A stretch of DNA of 64,000 bases from Halorussus gelatinilyticus (GTDB lineage: Archaea > Halobacteriota > Halobacteria > Halobacteriales > Haladaptataceae): assembly GCF_023238445.1 (NCBI RefSeq), contig NZ_CP096658.1:3348001-3412000 (forward strand), read 5' to 3'. The position numbers and the translations under genes were made by a program. Positions 34,770 through 44,733 of the stretch are shown piece after piece. Under the pieces are notes generated by a model, which was not told the DNA's origin, ran no database searches, and was given only the letters and a program-made list of their open reading frames with translations. Within the stretch, counting starts at the first letter, position 1. Each line of letters starts with the position of its first letter.

Positions 34770-35502
34770 CGTATGTTCCTGTCTGGGTTTCCGCTGATTC
34801 TGATTCTTGCTCGGACTCCTTCGCGTGGCCCGGCTCCTCGCCGGGCGTGGTCGGGGTGTCGCCCCGCGCTAGCGCGGTCTGGCCGGTCCGGGCTATCTCG
34901 ATGATGCCGAACTGCCGGAACGCGTCGATGGCGTCGTCTATCTTCTGCTGGTCGCCGGTGATCTGGACCGTGATGGTCCGCGGTCCGGCGTCCAGCGTCC
35001 GGCCCTCGTACATCTCGGTGATGGCCTGAACCTTGTCCGGCTCCTCGCCCCGGACCTTCAGGACGACGAGTTCGGCCCGAACCGCGTCGTCGTCCAACTC
35101 GCCGACCTGAATCACGGGCTTGAGTTTCGCCAGTTGCTTCTTCACCTGGTCGATGCCGGGGTCGGTCTCCTCGACGACCAGCGTGATGCGGGCGTGGCCT
35201 TCCACCGTGGTCGGGCCGACGGTCAGGCTCTCGATGTTGAACTGCCGCCGGGAGAACAGTCCGGAGACCCGCGAGAGGACGCCGGGTTCGTGTTCGACCA
35301 GCGCCGAGACGACCGCGGACCGGTACTCGGGTTCGGCCTCGGCCTCGGGGTCGATTCGGATTCCCTTGGCGTTGCGCCGCCCGGACGGGTGTGGCCGCTC
35401 GTCGGGCGACGGTCCCGGCATCCCGTTCCGGGGAACCTCGGGGTGAGGTTCGGTCCCCGGATTCGAGTCGGTCCCCTCGTCGGGCGCGTCCTCGCTGCTC
35501 AT
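34762..35502 (-). CDS. ilvN: Acetolactate synthase small (regulatory) subunit
   Basis: A 246-residue protein: disordered acidic N-terminal extension (about 1-55), ACT domain ([30 protein letters not shown] ...), C-terminal ALS_ss domain, and an acidic tail. ACT domains bind valine and give feedback inhibition of IlvB. Starts within the last codons of ilvB (ATG 35502, ilvB ends 35499) and overlaps ilvC. The extra termini are longer than in bacteria, a halophilic feature. Confidence 0.93.
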   Translation of the reverse strand: MSSEDAPDEGTDSNPGTEPHPEVPRNGMPGPSPDERPHPSGRRNAKGIRIDPEAEAEPEYRSAVVSALVEHEPGVLSRVSGLFSRRQFNIESLTVGPTTVEGHARITLVVEETDPGIDQVKKQLAKLKPVIQVGELDDDAVRAELVVLKVRGEEPDKVQAITEMYEGRTLDAGPRTITVQITGDQQKIDDAIDAFRQFGIIEIARTGQTALARGDTPTTPGEEPGHAKESEQESESAETQTGTYDD

Positions 35503-37334
35503 AGCTGGTCCTCCGAGAGCGCGAACTTCCCGTTGGCTCCGCCGCTGGGCACCATCGGATAGACGTTCTCCGCCGGGTCGATGTGGAAGTCGATGACCGC
35601 CGGACCGTCGTAGTTCAGCGCCGCTTCGACGGCGTCGGCGACCTCGTCGTAGTCGTCCACGCGCAGGCCCTTCGCGCCGAACGCCTCGGCCATCTTGTCG
35701 AACTCGGGGCACCAGTCGTAGTCGGCGGCCATCTGTCGCCCCTCGAAGAAGGCGTCCTGCCACTGGCGGACCATCCCGATGTAGCGGTTGTTGAGGACCG
35801 CGACCGTGATGTCGAGGTTCTCCCGAACCGCCACGGAGATCTCCTGCATCGTCATCAAAAACGACCCGTCGCCGTCGAAGCAGACGACCTGCTGGTCGTC
35901 GTCGGCCGCGATTCGCGCGCCGACGGCGGCCGGCACGCCGTAGCCCATCGTGCCCAGTCCGTGCGAGGAGACCCACGTCCGGGGACTCTTGTACGTCCAG
36001 AACTGGGCGGCCCACATCTGGTGCTGGCCGACGCCGGTGGTGACGATGGCGTCGTCGTCGGTCGCCTCGTCGAACGCCTCCACCACGAACTGCGGCTTGA
36101 GCGGTTCGTCCTCGGGCGTGGCGTAGGCCAGCGGGTACTCGTCCTTCCACGACTGGCACTGCTCGCGCCACTCGCGGGTCCGGGGCGAGCGGTCCATCTC
36201 GGCCGACAGGCGCTCGATGGCGGTGCCCGCGTCGCCGACGACGGGGTAGTCGGCGTGGACGTTCTTCGATATCTCTGCGGGGTCGATGTCCACGTGGACG
36301 ACCTCGGCCTCGGGCGCGAACGTCTCGACGCCGCCCGTGAGTCGGTCGTCGAACCGGGTCCCGACCGCGATGAGGCAGTCGGTGTGCGTGATGGCCATGT
36401 TGGCGTAGCCGGTGCCGTGCATCCCGGCCCACGACAGGCAGAGTTCGTGGTCCTCGGGCATCGACCCGATGGCGGGCATCGTCGTCGCCACCGGGATGCC
36501 GTGGTCGATGGCGAACCCGCGTGCCTCCTGACAGGCGTCGCTCTTGACGACGCCGCCGCCGAACAGGAGCAGGGGCTTCTCTGCGCGCTCGACGGCGCGG
36601 GCCGCGACCGCGACCTGCTCGTCGTCGGGGTCCTCCTCGACCGAGTACGTCTCGGGCGTCTCGGCCGGGCCGGGGTCGCTGTCGGTCTCGGCGAGCGTCG
36701 TGTCCTTCGGCAGGTCCACGAGCGTCGGGCCGGGCCGCCCCTCCGCGGAGAGCGCGAACGCCTCGCCCACGGTGTCGCCCACCGTGTCCGGGTCGCCCGC
36801 GAAGTAGTTGTGCTTCGTGATGGGCGCGGTGACGCCGGTCGTGTCGGTCTCCTGAAAGGCGTCGGAGCCGACCATCTGAGAGGGAACCTGTCCGGTCAAC
36901 GCGAGCATCGCGTCCGAGTCCATGTCGGCGTCCGCGATTCCCGTGACCAGATTCGTCGCGCCCGGTCCGGACGTGGCGAGACAGACGCCGGGGTCGCCCG
37001 AGACCACGCCGTAGGCGTCGGCGGCGTGGGCCGCACCCTGCTCGTGGGCCATCGTGACGTGAGTCAGCTCGGAGTCGTACAGCGCGTCGTAGACGGGCAT
37101 GATGGCACCGCCCTGCACGCCGAACAGCGTCTCGGCTCCGGCGTCTTCGAGCGCGGCGACGACCGCCTCCGCACCGGTTTCGACGCCGGTGTCGGCCGGC
37201 GACTCGGTGCCGGTCGCCGCGGTCTCTCCCGCGGCGTCGGCGCTTCGGTCGGTCGTCTCCCCGGTCTCGTCGGCGGCCTCCGCCGGGTCGGTTTCCTCCG
37301 TCTGGTCGGTCGTCGGGGTCGCGCGTTCACTCAC
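35499..37334 (-). CDS. ilvB: Acetolactate synthase large (catalytic) subunit
   Basis: A 611-residue ThDP enzyme with GTG start. The first 55 residues are an acidic Thr/Glu/Asp-rich extension. Catalytic Glu is in VTMAHEQGAAHAADAYG; the ThDP motif GDGSFLMTMQEISVA...NN is near the C-terminus; the central FAD domain is intact. Condenses pyruvate to acetolactate (or with 2-oxobutyrate) at the start of Val/Leu/Ile synthesis. It is the first gene of the ilvBNC block; its upstream region contains two strong hairpins. Confidence 0.95.
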   Translation of the reverse strand: MSERATPTTDQTEETDPAEAADETGETTDRSADAAGETAATGTESPADTGVETGAEAVVAALEDAGAETLFGVQGGAIMPVYDALYDSELTHVTMAHEQGAAHAADAYGVVSGDPGVCLATSGPGATNLVTGIADADMDSDAMLALTGQVPSQMVGSDAFQETDTTGVTAPITKHNYFAGDPDTVGDTVGEAFALSAEGRPGPTLVDLPKDTTLAETDSDPGPAETPETYSVEEDPDDEQVAVAARAVERAEKPLLLFGGGVVKSDACQEARGFAIDHGIPVATTMPAIGSMPEDHELCLSWAGMHGTGYANMAITHTDCLIAVGTRFDDRLTGGVETFAPEAEVVHVDIDPAEISKNVHADYPVVGDAGTAIERLSAEMDRSPRTREWREQCQSWKDEYPLAYATPEDEPLKPQFVVEAFDEATDDDAIVTTGVGQHQMWAAQFWTYKSPRTWVSSHGLGTMGYGVPAAVGARIAADDDQQVVCFDGDGSFLMTMQEISVAVRENLDITVAVLNNRYIGMVRQWQDAFFEGRQMAADYDWCPEFDKMAEAFGAKGLRVDDYDEVADAVEAALNYDGPAVIDFHIDPAENVYPMVPSGGANGKFALSEDQL

Positions 37335-37477
37335 GCCGATCGTCCTCCCGCGTTATCGGTCGATACCTCGCTGTCGGTGCTGTCGTGTTCTGCGTCGTTC
37401 GATTCGGTGTCACTGGTGGTCGAGCGCGTGCTGGTCGGTCTGAAAACGGTGCAGAGTTTCGGGTCGGAGAAGTGATG

Positions 37478-37501
37478 TTGTAGGGGCTCAAGCCCCTACA
37501 A
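37478..37501 (-). promoter_or_regulatory. Perfect 11-bp hairpin in the ilvB leader region
   Basis: TTGTAGGGGCT and AGCCCCTACAA are exact complements separated by two bases. It lies 144 bases before the ilvB start. No T-run follows on the minus strand, so it is not a typical intrinsic terminator; it could be an RNA control element, a protein operator or an end of a lost insertion element. Confidence 0.55.
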
Positions 37502-37535
37502 TAATCGCGCGCTCGACAGTCCCACTGACCGGGGA

Positions 37536-37569
37536 CCGCACGCTCGCGCGGAACTGCGCGAGCGTGCGG
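37536..37569. repeat. Palindromic repeat element, short form
   Basis: CCGCACGCTCGCGC (37536-37549) and GCGCGAGCGTGCGG (37556-37569) form a perfect 14-bp stem with a 6-base loop GGAACT. Both the outer arm CCGCACGCTCGCG and the inner core (GCGC-AGTTC-GCGC on one strand) recur in the larger element at 58279-58380. Confidence 0.8.
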
Positions 37570-37844
37570 CGAGACGCGAGGCGTCCCGTTCCGGTTGCAG
37601 GCGGTGACTGTCCCATCTGTACTGGGAACGTACCGACTCCGACGTTGATAACCCTTTCCCGAAGTGCAACCATTGCGCGAAGTTCGCGTGACTGTCACAC
37701 TCGCGGTGCGCCGGCGTCTCGCAGGACCGCGCTGACGTCTCGCAATACGAGACGCCAGCGCGCGAACGCACGCCGTACTGCGAGACGCACACGCCGAACT
37801 CGCCGCGCGCGGCTGGCGAGACGGGGCGAATCCGGGCGCGGTCA

Positions 37845-38997
<1,153 letters not shown>

Positions 38998-39008
<11 letters not shown>

Positions 39009-39072
39009 CGTGCCGTCGAAGAACTCGACCCGCCCGACTGGTATCGGACGAGTGCATGTCGTTGTCAGACAT
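38998..39072 (-). CDS. Short frame carrying the probable true leuA start (or a leader peptide)
   Basis: ATG 39072 opens a 24-codon frame (MSDNDMHSSDTSRAGRVLRR...) that stops at 38998, past the TTG of the leuA frame. The TATA-like box at 39098-39106 places transcription start within a few bases of this ATG. Removing one C from plus-strand 39029-39031 joins it to VEFFDGTLKTN of leuA. The simplest reading is a one-base indel or sequencing error in leuA; a real leader peptide is less likely. Confidence 0.5.
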
Positions 39073-39097
39073 CGTACTCGGTGATGGGAGCCTTCTC

Positions 39098-39106
39098 CTA
39101 TTTAAG
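39098..39106 (-). promoter_or_regulatory. TATA-like box for leuA
   Basis: CTTAAATAG on the minus strand, centre about 30 nt before the ATG at 39072, the spacing of a leaderless haloarchaeal promoter. Confidence 0.6.
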
Positions 39107-39472
39107 CGTACCGCTGCGACAGGTCGGTTAGCTCGGCCGACACGACCGTCAGGGGGTGACCGAGAGCGAAATCGCCCGACTGAAACGTCCTGTAATCGTC
39201 GGGAGGTCCTTATTTCACCTTATACTCTATTCAATGACGTGATTTCCATACGCCTCTCGAACCGTTGATTTTCAAAGTATCGGGCGGAGATATTCTCGGG
39301 CGCGGTTCGGCCACCGAAACGGTAGTCGGTCGGGGCGGTCGGAACAGCGACGCCGGGCGAGTCGCACCGACCGGCGGGACGGCCGAAACGACGTGAGACC
39401 GCGCGTGAGTCGTCCACGGACGCGTTGCCACCGCCAGAACAGTAAGAAGGCTGGCGACCGTACGTGAGAACG
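39107..39472. other. Intergenic region between divergent leuA and ferritin-like genes
   Basis: About 370 bases with no supportable gene or RNA. An AT-rich part at 39210-39235 (TTATTTCACCTTATACTC...) could hold promoter elements. No repeats or strong hairpins were seen. Confidence 0.5.
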
Positions 39473-39922
39473 ATGACGAGCCAAGAGGTCACGGACCTGC
39501 TCAAGAAGGCGTACAGCGACGAAATCGAGACTGTGATGAACTACCTCACCAACTCCATCGTCCTCGAGGGCGTGAGCGCCGAGGAGGTCAAGGAGAGTCT
39601 CGAAACCGACATTCAGGAGGAACTCAACCACGCCGAGATGCTGGGCCAGCGACTCAAGCAACTCGACGAGCGCCCGCCCGCCTCCTACGACTTCGAGGCC
39701 CACCAAGAGAGCCTCCAGCCGCCGGAGAACAGCACGGACGTCCTCTCGGTCATCGAAGGCGTCCTCGACGCCGAGGAGGACGCCATCGAGACGTACCGGT
39801 CGCTCATCAAGGCCGCGGGCGACGACGACCCCGTGACCGAGGACATCGCCGTCACCATCCTCGCCGACGAGGAGGCCCACCGGACCGAGTTCCGCGGGTT
39901 CAAGCGCGAGTACGACGAGTAG
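39473..39922 (+). CDS. Ferritin-like (bacterioferritin/rubrerythrin-type) protein
   Basis: A 149-residue four-helix bundle from ATG 39473 (a GTG nine bases earlier is possible). Metal-ligand positions are visible: Glu in YSDEIETVMNYL, EELNHAEMLGQR (E-x2-H), EEDAIETYRSL and DEEAHRTEFRG (E-x2-H). This is the pattern of the di-iron ferritin-like superfamily. Likely iron storage or oxidation; specific class uncertain. Confidence 0.85.
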   Translation: MTSQEVTDLLKKAYSDEIETVMNYLTNSIVLEGVSAEEVKESLETDIQEELNHAEMLGQRLKQLDERPPASYDFEAHQESLQPPENSTDVLSVIEGVLDAEEDAIETYRSLIKAAGDDDPVTEDIAVTILADEEAHRTEFRGFKREYDE

Positions 39923-40155
39923 CGTCGTCCGTGACGACGACTAGCGTCGTCGTTCGTCACGACGATACGGTCGCGGCGACGGTGGGTGGTAGTCGTCCGA
40001 CGACGCCGAGCCGTCACGCGCTTTTAGTCCGCCACCACCCTTTAGTCAATCGGCAACAGTTCACATTCTATGAGTGGGCCGGAGTCGCTACGTTGGCCAT
40101 CGTTCGCACACGTAGTTCGGGGGAGACATCTATTCGCCTCCCAGGGAATACAAAA

Positions 40156-40164
40156 TTTTATTTT
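40156..40164 (+). promoter_or_regulatory. TATA-like box for the DUF7504/CHAT operon
   Basis: TTTTATTTT in a strongly AT-rich stretch, centre about 30 nt before ATG 40190. Suggests a leaderless transcript for the two-gene operon. Confidence 0.55.
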
Positions 40165-40189
40165 CACCCCTTCTGTGGTATGAGACGAG

Positions 40190-40894
40190 ATGTCACTCCA
40201 GCGGGCGCGGTTTCGCGGGGACTGTTCGACCCACGAGTTTCAGGAGGTGTTGAAACGGCTCAAGCACGACGGGTGCAATCTTCTCGTCACCGGTGCCGTC
40301 TCCGAGGACGTGACGGTCCAGGCGACACAGACGCTGCTCGGCGCACCGGACGCCGAGCGCAAACGGGTCATCGCTCTGGCCGACCCCAGCGCCGAGAGCG
40401 CCTACGAGCGACTCCCGCCGGGCGTCGAGTCCGACGACCCGGACGTGTGGATAATCGACCAAGACGCCTGCCAGCGCTCGGTCCCGAAAGCCGCCGAGAG
40501 CGCCACGGCGTCGCTCCCCTCCGAGGGGACCGACCGGAGCGCGCTCGGCCGACTGCGCGAGGAGGTCGTCGTCGCAATCGACTTCTTCGCGGACGCCGAC
40601 GGCGGACTCGACCCCTCGGAACTCCGCCTGTCGGTGTCGTCGCTCGGGCGCATGGCACACGAACACGACCCGGACCGAATCGCCCGATTCGTGCGCTCGG
40701 TCTCGGCGATGGTCAAAGGGGTACACGGGATGGCCCACTACCACCTCCCACGCCCGGACGACGACGAGGTGGTCGAACAGCTCGGACCGCTGTTCGACGC
40801 CCGCATCGAACTCCGGAAACGCGACGGTCTCCCGACCGAGCAGCGGTGGCACGTCCCCCAGCACGACCAGACGACCGAGTGGGTGCGCCTCTAA
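40190..40894 (+). CDS. DUF7504-type RecA-like protein, first gene of the CHAT operon
   Basis: A 234-residue soluble protein. CNLLVTGAVSEDVTVQATQTLLG (about 29-51) occupies the place of a RecA/KaiC P-loop but lacks the GKS/T of Walker A, so ATP hydrolysis is doubtful. VIALADPSAESAYERLPPG and DVWIIDQDACQRS follow the alternating strand-helix plan of the same fold. It matches a haloarchaeal family I recall as DUF7504. The CHAT gene starts eight bases after its stop, so the two are one operon. The C-terminus (WHVPQHDQTTEWVRL) is conserved-looking. Confidence 0.72.
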   Translation: MSLQRARFRGDCSTHEFQEVLKRLKHDGCNLLVTGAVSEDVTVQATQTLLGAPDAERKRVIALADPSAESAYERLPPGVESDDPDVWIIDQDACQRSVPKAAESATASLPSEGTDRSALGRLREEVVVAIDFFADADGGLDPSELRLSVSSLGRMAHEHDPDRIARFVRSVSAMVKGVHGMAHYHLPRPDDDEVVEQLGPLFDARIELRKRDGLPTEQRWHVPQHDQTTEWVRL

Positions 40895-40902
40895 GGTGAT
40901 TC

Positions 40903-43068
40903 ATGGACCCGACGTTCACGGTACGCACTGACTACACGGCCGTCGAGATAGCAGACCCCATCGAGAACGCCCGCTTCGAGCTCTACACCGCTTCGCCCGT
41001 CGAACCGTCGCCCGTCCCGACCGACGAGTTCTACTTCCCCGTCGATTCCGCGATAGCAGTCGAGAGCAGCGCCGTCGACGTGCCGAAACTCGCCAACGTC
41101 CTCGTCCGCACCCAGTCGGGCGAACTCGTCGCCGACAACGCCGACCACGCGGACCGGTCGCTCGACCACGGCGCGTACGTCCTCGAACTCAGTACCGCGC
41201 CGATGAAGCTCTACCTCTCGGTCGAGAGTTCGCTGGAGGTGCGCCACGGCGAGGCGACCGTCACCGTCGATTTCGGCGACGAGACGGTGGTCGGGGTCGG
41301 CGCGCGCTCGTTCCACGACCGGCCCGCCGGCACCGTCACGACCACGCCCGACCCAGTGGGCACGATGGACGCGGTGTCCCTGTTCGGGTCGGCACTCAAG
41401 ACGACCAGCCCCGAACGCTCGTTTCCGACGTTGCGGGGCCACCCGCCGCTCGTGGAGTTGGGCGACGAGTTCGACGCGCCCGAGGGCATCGCTCGTCCGG
41501 ACACCGGGGTCCGCCTCGAACTCCCGGCCGACTACCGGCACGTCTACCCCGCGGCGTCGCTGGCGTACTACCTCGGCGCGGAGGTGGTCCCGGCCGACCA
41601 CCCGAGGCTCGTCACGGACGCCGGCTTCGAGTACGACCTCGACGGGCCGCGGGGCTACGAAACGACCGTCGGGCGCGTCCTCCGCCAGACGTTCCTCTTC
41701 GACTGCGTGACCCGGACCGAGGGCTACTACGACGTTGACCTCCACGAGCGCGAGGCGGTCGAACCGGAGGTCGAACTGGACTTCGCGGCGCTCTACGACC
41801 GGCCGCTGGCCGAGCGACTCGACGCGTACCTCTCGGTGCCCTTCGAGTCGGTTGCCGACCACGTGCCCGACTGGAGCCTGACGACCGACGTGATGGCGAC
41901 TCCGAACAACGCCGAGGTGTTGCCGTTCGTCGCCGCCGACCTCGCGCTCGTCCGGTGTCCGAGCGACCCGACCGGCGCGTCGGTGAGTCCCACGCCGGAA
42001 CCGCTCGGCGAGTTCTTCCGGAACGACCCGGACGGCGACGCGGTCGCCGAGTCAGCGGTTGGCGCGAACAAGGCGACCGCCTTGTTCGCGCCGACCGCCC
42101 TAGGCGACGACTTCACCAGAAGCACGACCGACGAGAGCGGGTCCGCCGTCACGCAGGGCGAGATTTTCAACCCGGAACCGGTCGAGACGGTCGAACACGC
42201 GTGGATCGGCGAGGGGTTCCCGGTCGGCGCGAACAAGGCGACCGTCGAGTCCTATCGGCGGCGCGTCCGGCAGTCGGCTCCCGACAAGACCACCATCGAG
42301 ATTCACGTCGTCTGCAACGACGAACGCATGCAAGCGGAAGGCGTCGTCGAGGAGTTCTACGGCCCGCGGGAACTGCTCCAGTTCGACGTGTCGGTCCACA
42401 ACGAACTCACGACCGACGAACTCCGGGACCTGCTGGCCCAACCCGCCGACTTCCTCCACTACATCGGCCACGTGGACGGCGACGGGATGCGGTGTCCGGA
42501 CGGCCACTTGGACGCCCGGACGCTCTCGGAGGTGAACGTCAAGGCGTTCGTCCTCAACGCCTGCCGGTCGTACGCGCAGGGCGAGGCGCTGGTCGAAGCC
42601 GGAAGCTACGGCGGGGTCGTGACGCTCGCGGAGATCGCCAACAGCGTCGCCACCGACATCGGCCAGACGCTGGCGCGACTCCTCAACTGCGGGTTCCCGC
42701 TCCGGGTCGCGCTCGCGGTCGTGAAAGACGCCATCGGCCCGGCGTACCAGTACACGACGGTCGGCGATGGAAACCTGACGCTGTGTCAAAGCGAGAGCGG
42801 TTGTCCGCTCCATCTCAAAATCGAGCAGGTCTGCGAGGACGAGTTCGAAGCCAACGTTCGTGCGTACTCGTCTCCGGGGTACGAACTCGGTTCGATATAT
42901 TTCCCGATCATCGGGCAGAACTCGGTTCACCAACTCGTCTCCGCGGCGGACACGTCGCTCCGGGTTACGAGGTCCGAACTGGACGACTATTTCGAGCGTG
43001 AAGTTATGCCGGTCAATTACGAAGGGAATCTCTACTGGACCGACGAACTAGCCGGAGCGGACCTATAA
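40903..43068 (+). CDS. CHAT-domain (caspase-like) protein, copy 1
   Basis: A 721-residue protein. N-terminal beta-rich region (1-150), a conserved block GSALKTTSPERSFPTLRGHP near 165-185, a middle helical region, and a C-terminal CHAT caspase-like domain (about 450-640). The candidate dyad is His523 in FLHYIGHVDGDG and Cys554 in FVLNACRSYAQGEAL, 31 residues apart, with GGVVTLAEI after it. It has no signal peptide or helix for the membrane. It shares order and motifs with a second copy at 45.5 kb. CHAT proteases act in cell-death and CRISPR-linked systems; substrate here unknown. Confidence 0.82.
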   Translation: MDPTFTVRTDYTAVEIADPIENARFELYTASPVEPSPVPTDEFYFPVDSAIAVESSAVDVPKLANVLVRTQSGELVADNADHADRSLDHGAYVLELSTAPMKLYLSVESSLEVRHGEATVTVDFGDETVVGVGARSFHDRPAGTVTTTPDPVGTMDAVSLFGSALKTTSPERSFPTLRGHPPLVELGDEFDAPEGIARPDTGVRLELPADYRHVYPAASLAYYLGAEVVPADHPRLVTDAGFEYDLDGPRGYETTVGRVLRQTFLFDCVTRTEGYYDVDLHEREAVEPEVELDFAALYDRPLAERLDAYLSVPFESVADHVPDWSLTTDVMATPNNAEVLPFVAADLALVRCPSDPTGASVSPTPEPLGEFFRNDPDGDAVAESAVGANKATALFAPTALGDDFTRSTTDESGSAVTQGEIFNPEPVETVEHAWIGEGFPVGANKATVESYRRRVRQSAPDKTTIEIHVVCNDERMQAEGVVEEFYGPRELLQFDVSVHNELTTDELRDLLAQPADFLHYIGHVDGDGMRCPDGHLDARTLSEVNVKAFVLNACRSYAQGEALVEAGSYGGVVTLAEIANSVATDIGQTLARLLNCGFPLRVALAVVKDAIGPAYQYTTVGDGNLTLCQSESGCPLHLKIEQVCEDEFEANVRAYSSPGYELGSIYFPIIGQNSVHQLVSAADTSLRVTRSELDDYFEREVMPVNYEGNLYWTDELAGADL
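42056..42097. repeat. Near-perfect palindrome inside CHAT copy 1
   Basis: GGCGCGAACAAGGCG (42061-42075) and CGCCTTGTTCGCGCC (42078-42092) are exact complements around two bases; with one mismatch the stem reaches 20 bp. A direct copy of the left arm lies at 42221-42244, where it encodes PVGANKAT, a segment that is matched in the paralogue (PVDASKAT). The palindrome itself encodes VGANKATALFAPTAL, which the paralogue lacks. Confidence 0.9.
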
Positions 43069-43069
43069 C

Positions 43070-43216
43070 CTACGGTCCACTGTAGGCGCTTGCACCGTTC
43101 GCGGCCACGTTCCCGGCCTGCATCAACAGCAAGCAGACCGTGAATAGTGCGCCCATCGTTCGCGGGTGCGATTCGAGGAACTCCGCCATCCGTTTCCGCG
43201 TCGTAGTTTGTGCCAT
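43070..43216 (-). CDS. Small one-helix membrane protein, partner of CHAT copy 1 (DUF7503 type)
   Basis: A 48-residue protein ending in stop 43070-43072, two bases beyond the CHAT stop on the opposite strand. Basic start MAQTTTRKRMAEFLESHPRT, hydrophobic segment GALFTVCLLLMQAGNVAANG, tail ASAYSGP. The same plan, with the motif M-G-x-L-F-T-(x)-LLL-x-Q-A-G-N and end GP, recurs after CHAT copy 2. It looks like a family I recall as DUF7503. The hydrophobic stretch ending in Ala-x-Ala could be a signal peptide or an anchor. Confidence 0.75.
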   Translation of the reverse strand: MAQTTTRKRMAEFLESHPRTMGALFTVCLLLMQAGNVAANGASAYSGP

Positions 43217-43374
43217 GACCACTCTTCACAATGACGCCAGCATATTTCAATCTGTTTAAAGGATGCTAATAGGAAGATTCTTGAAATAGATTTCGAACAT
43301 TTATTTAAAATGCTCGATTTCCGAACGCCCGTCGGGGGGCAAGGATTTTGGCGGGGGAGTGAGAGCGAGCGCGT

Positions 43375-43680
43375 ATGACAAGTGGTTTCGACCTCGACCT
43401 CCAGACGGTCGAGCAGGAGATAGCGGACGGCGACGACGACACCGAGGGGACCGACCGGCGTATCGTCCTCGGCGAACTGGACGGGACGACCGACGAGCGC
43501 GAGTGGTTCGAGGTCATCGACCGCGGCAACGTCCTCGTCCTCGCGGTCGAAGGCGACCTCCCCGAGCTGGCGGCCGACCTCGCGCCGCGGGTGAAAGAAC
43601 GCGGCGGAAGTCTGATCCACTTCCGGAAGTTCCTCATCGTGACGCCCAACGACGTGAGCGTGGACACCGACCGACTCTGA
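43375..43680 (+). CDS. DUF5779-type conserved haloarchaeal protein
   Basis: A 101-residue acidic protein: FDLDLQTVEQEI, RRIVLGELDG, NVLVLAVEGDLPELAADLAP and HFRKFLIVTPNDVSVDTDRL. The pattern of short strands and helices matches a conserved haloarchaeal protein family known to me only as DUF5779. No catalytic residues stand out. AT-rich promoter sequence (CATTTATTTAAAATG) lies at about 43298-43312. Function unknown. Confidence 0.75.
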   Translation: MTSGFDLDLQTVEQEIADGDDDTEGTDRRIVLGELDGTTDEREWFEVIDRGNVLVLAVEGDLPELAADLAPRVKERGGSLIHFRKFLIVTPNDVSVDTDRL

Positions 43681-43929
43681 GCGACGGGCCCCGACACGAC
43701 GATTCGGCGTCGTAGCCAGCACCGCAACCGCGGGCCTCACGCTTCCCCAGCATTGGCGACCGCGGACGCGGCCGCCCTCGCGCGGTGAGCGAGTCGTCTC
43801 GCTGTGTTCAGCGAGACGACGTGCCCACGCGACCGATGGTCGAGTTCTCCTTTCGTCGCGAACGTCGAGGTCAGAGAGCGCGACCGATTCGTCCCGGACG
43901 GAGCCTCGAAACCGGCCGCGGAGCCACTG

Positions 43930-44607
43930 CTACTGGAACGTCAGGTAGTGACCATCCGGGTCGCGGACGCGGATCCCGCCGTCCACCTCGCCGACCGCGC
44001 AGGCCGCGTCGCGGACCGCGTCGGCTGCGGCCGCCGGGTCGTCGGCCGCGAACCCCACGTCGGCGTGGAGACCGCCGCGCGCGTCCGCGATGCCGAGGTG
44101 GGGCTCCCAGAGTTCCAAATCCACCGGCCCGCCGAGTCGGACGCGGCGTCGCTGGTCGCCGCGGTCCACGACCTCGAACCCGAGCGACCGGTAGAACGAT
44201 TCGGCGCGCGCGAGGTCCTCGACCTCCAACACGATTTCGAAGACGTCGGTGATGGCCGCTTCGCCGTCGCCGACGCCGCCGATTTCGACGCAGTTGCCGT
44301 CCGGGTCGTAGAAGTACAGCGACTTCGCGCCGCCGAAGTCGAACTCCGCGAGGTCGAACGACTCCGCGAGGCGGTCGTACCACTCGTCGTAGCGGTCGGG
44401 CGGCGTGGCGAACGCGTAATGGGTGTGGACTCCGCCGCGGGGGACCGTGCCCGGTTCCCGGAGAACGAGGTTCGCCGCGCCCGCGTCGAGGACGACTTCG
44501 CCGTCGCCCTCGCTGACCATCGACAGGTCGAGGTGCGTCGTGTAGAACTCGCGGGCGCGGTCGAGATACTTCGCTTCGAGCGCCAGCCAGCGCAACCCCG
44601 AGAGCAT
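43930..44607 (-). CDS. Glyoxalase/VOC family protein, two VOC domains
   Basis: A 225-residue protein with two vicinal-oxygen-chelate domains: about 1-112 (AKYLDRAREFYTTHLDL ... SLYFYDPDGNCVEIGG) and about 118-225 (LEVEDLARAESFYRSLGFEV ... IRVRDPDGHYLTFQ). HYAF and CVEI give one His/Glu metal set; DVGF and YLTF replace those ligands in the second, so one site is probably metal-free. Such proteins include glyoxalases and ring-cleavage dioxygenases; substrate unknown. Confidence 0.88.
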   Translation of the reverse strand: MLSGLRWLALEAKYLDRAREFYTTHLDLSMVSEGDGEVVLDAGAANLVLREPGTVPRGGVHTHYAFATPPDRYDEWYDRLAESFDLAEFDFGGAKSLYFYDPDGNCVEIGGVGDGEAAITDVFEIVLEVEDLARAESFYRSLGFEVVDRGDQRRRVRLGGPVDLELWEPHLGIADARGGLHADVGFAADDPAAAADAVRDAACAVGEVDGGIRVRDPDGHYLTFQ

Positions 44608-44733
44608 GGCTTCGTGGTACGCACGCCCGGCGCTTAAAGCCTCGCTGGCCGGACCGCGTAGCCGGACGGACGCCGCGATAGCCGACGCGACGCGTACAGG
44701 AGGGTTTTGGGGATTCGGTTCGTACGTCCGACC

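Larger units (their letters stand above)
37335..37844. other. Intergenic region upstream of ilvB with two perfect hairpins
   Basis: No gene is supported in these 510 bases. It contains the inverted repeats at 37478-37501 and 37536-37569. A possible TATA-like GGTTATC for leftward transcription lies near 37647-37653, which would give ilvB a leader of about 290 nt including both hairpins. Long open frames here have no conserved content and arise from high GC. Confidence 0.6.

Noticed and set aside
37478-37501. Intrinsic terminator of leuA
   Set aside because: leuA ends at 37845, over 340 bases away, and the hairpin has no T-run on the minus strand.
40190-40894. Functional KaiC/RecA ATPase
   Set aside because: The P-loop position lacks the GKS/T residues, so I only claim a RecA-like fold.
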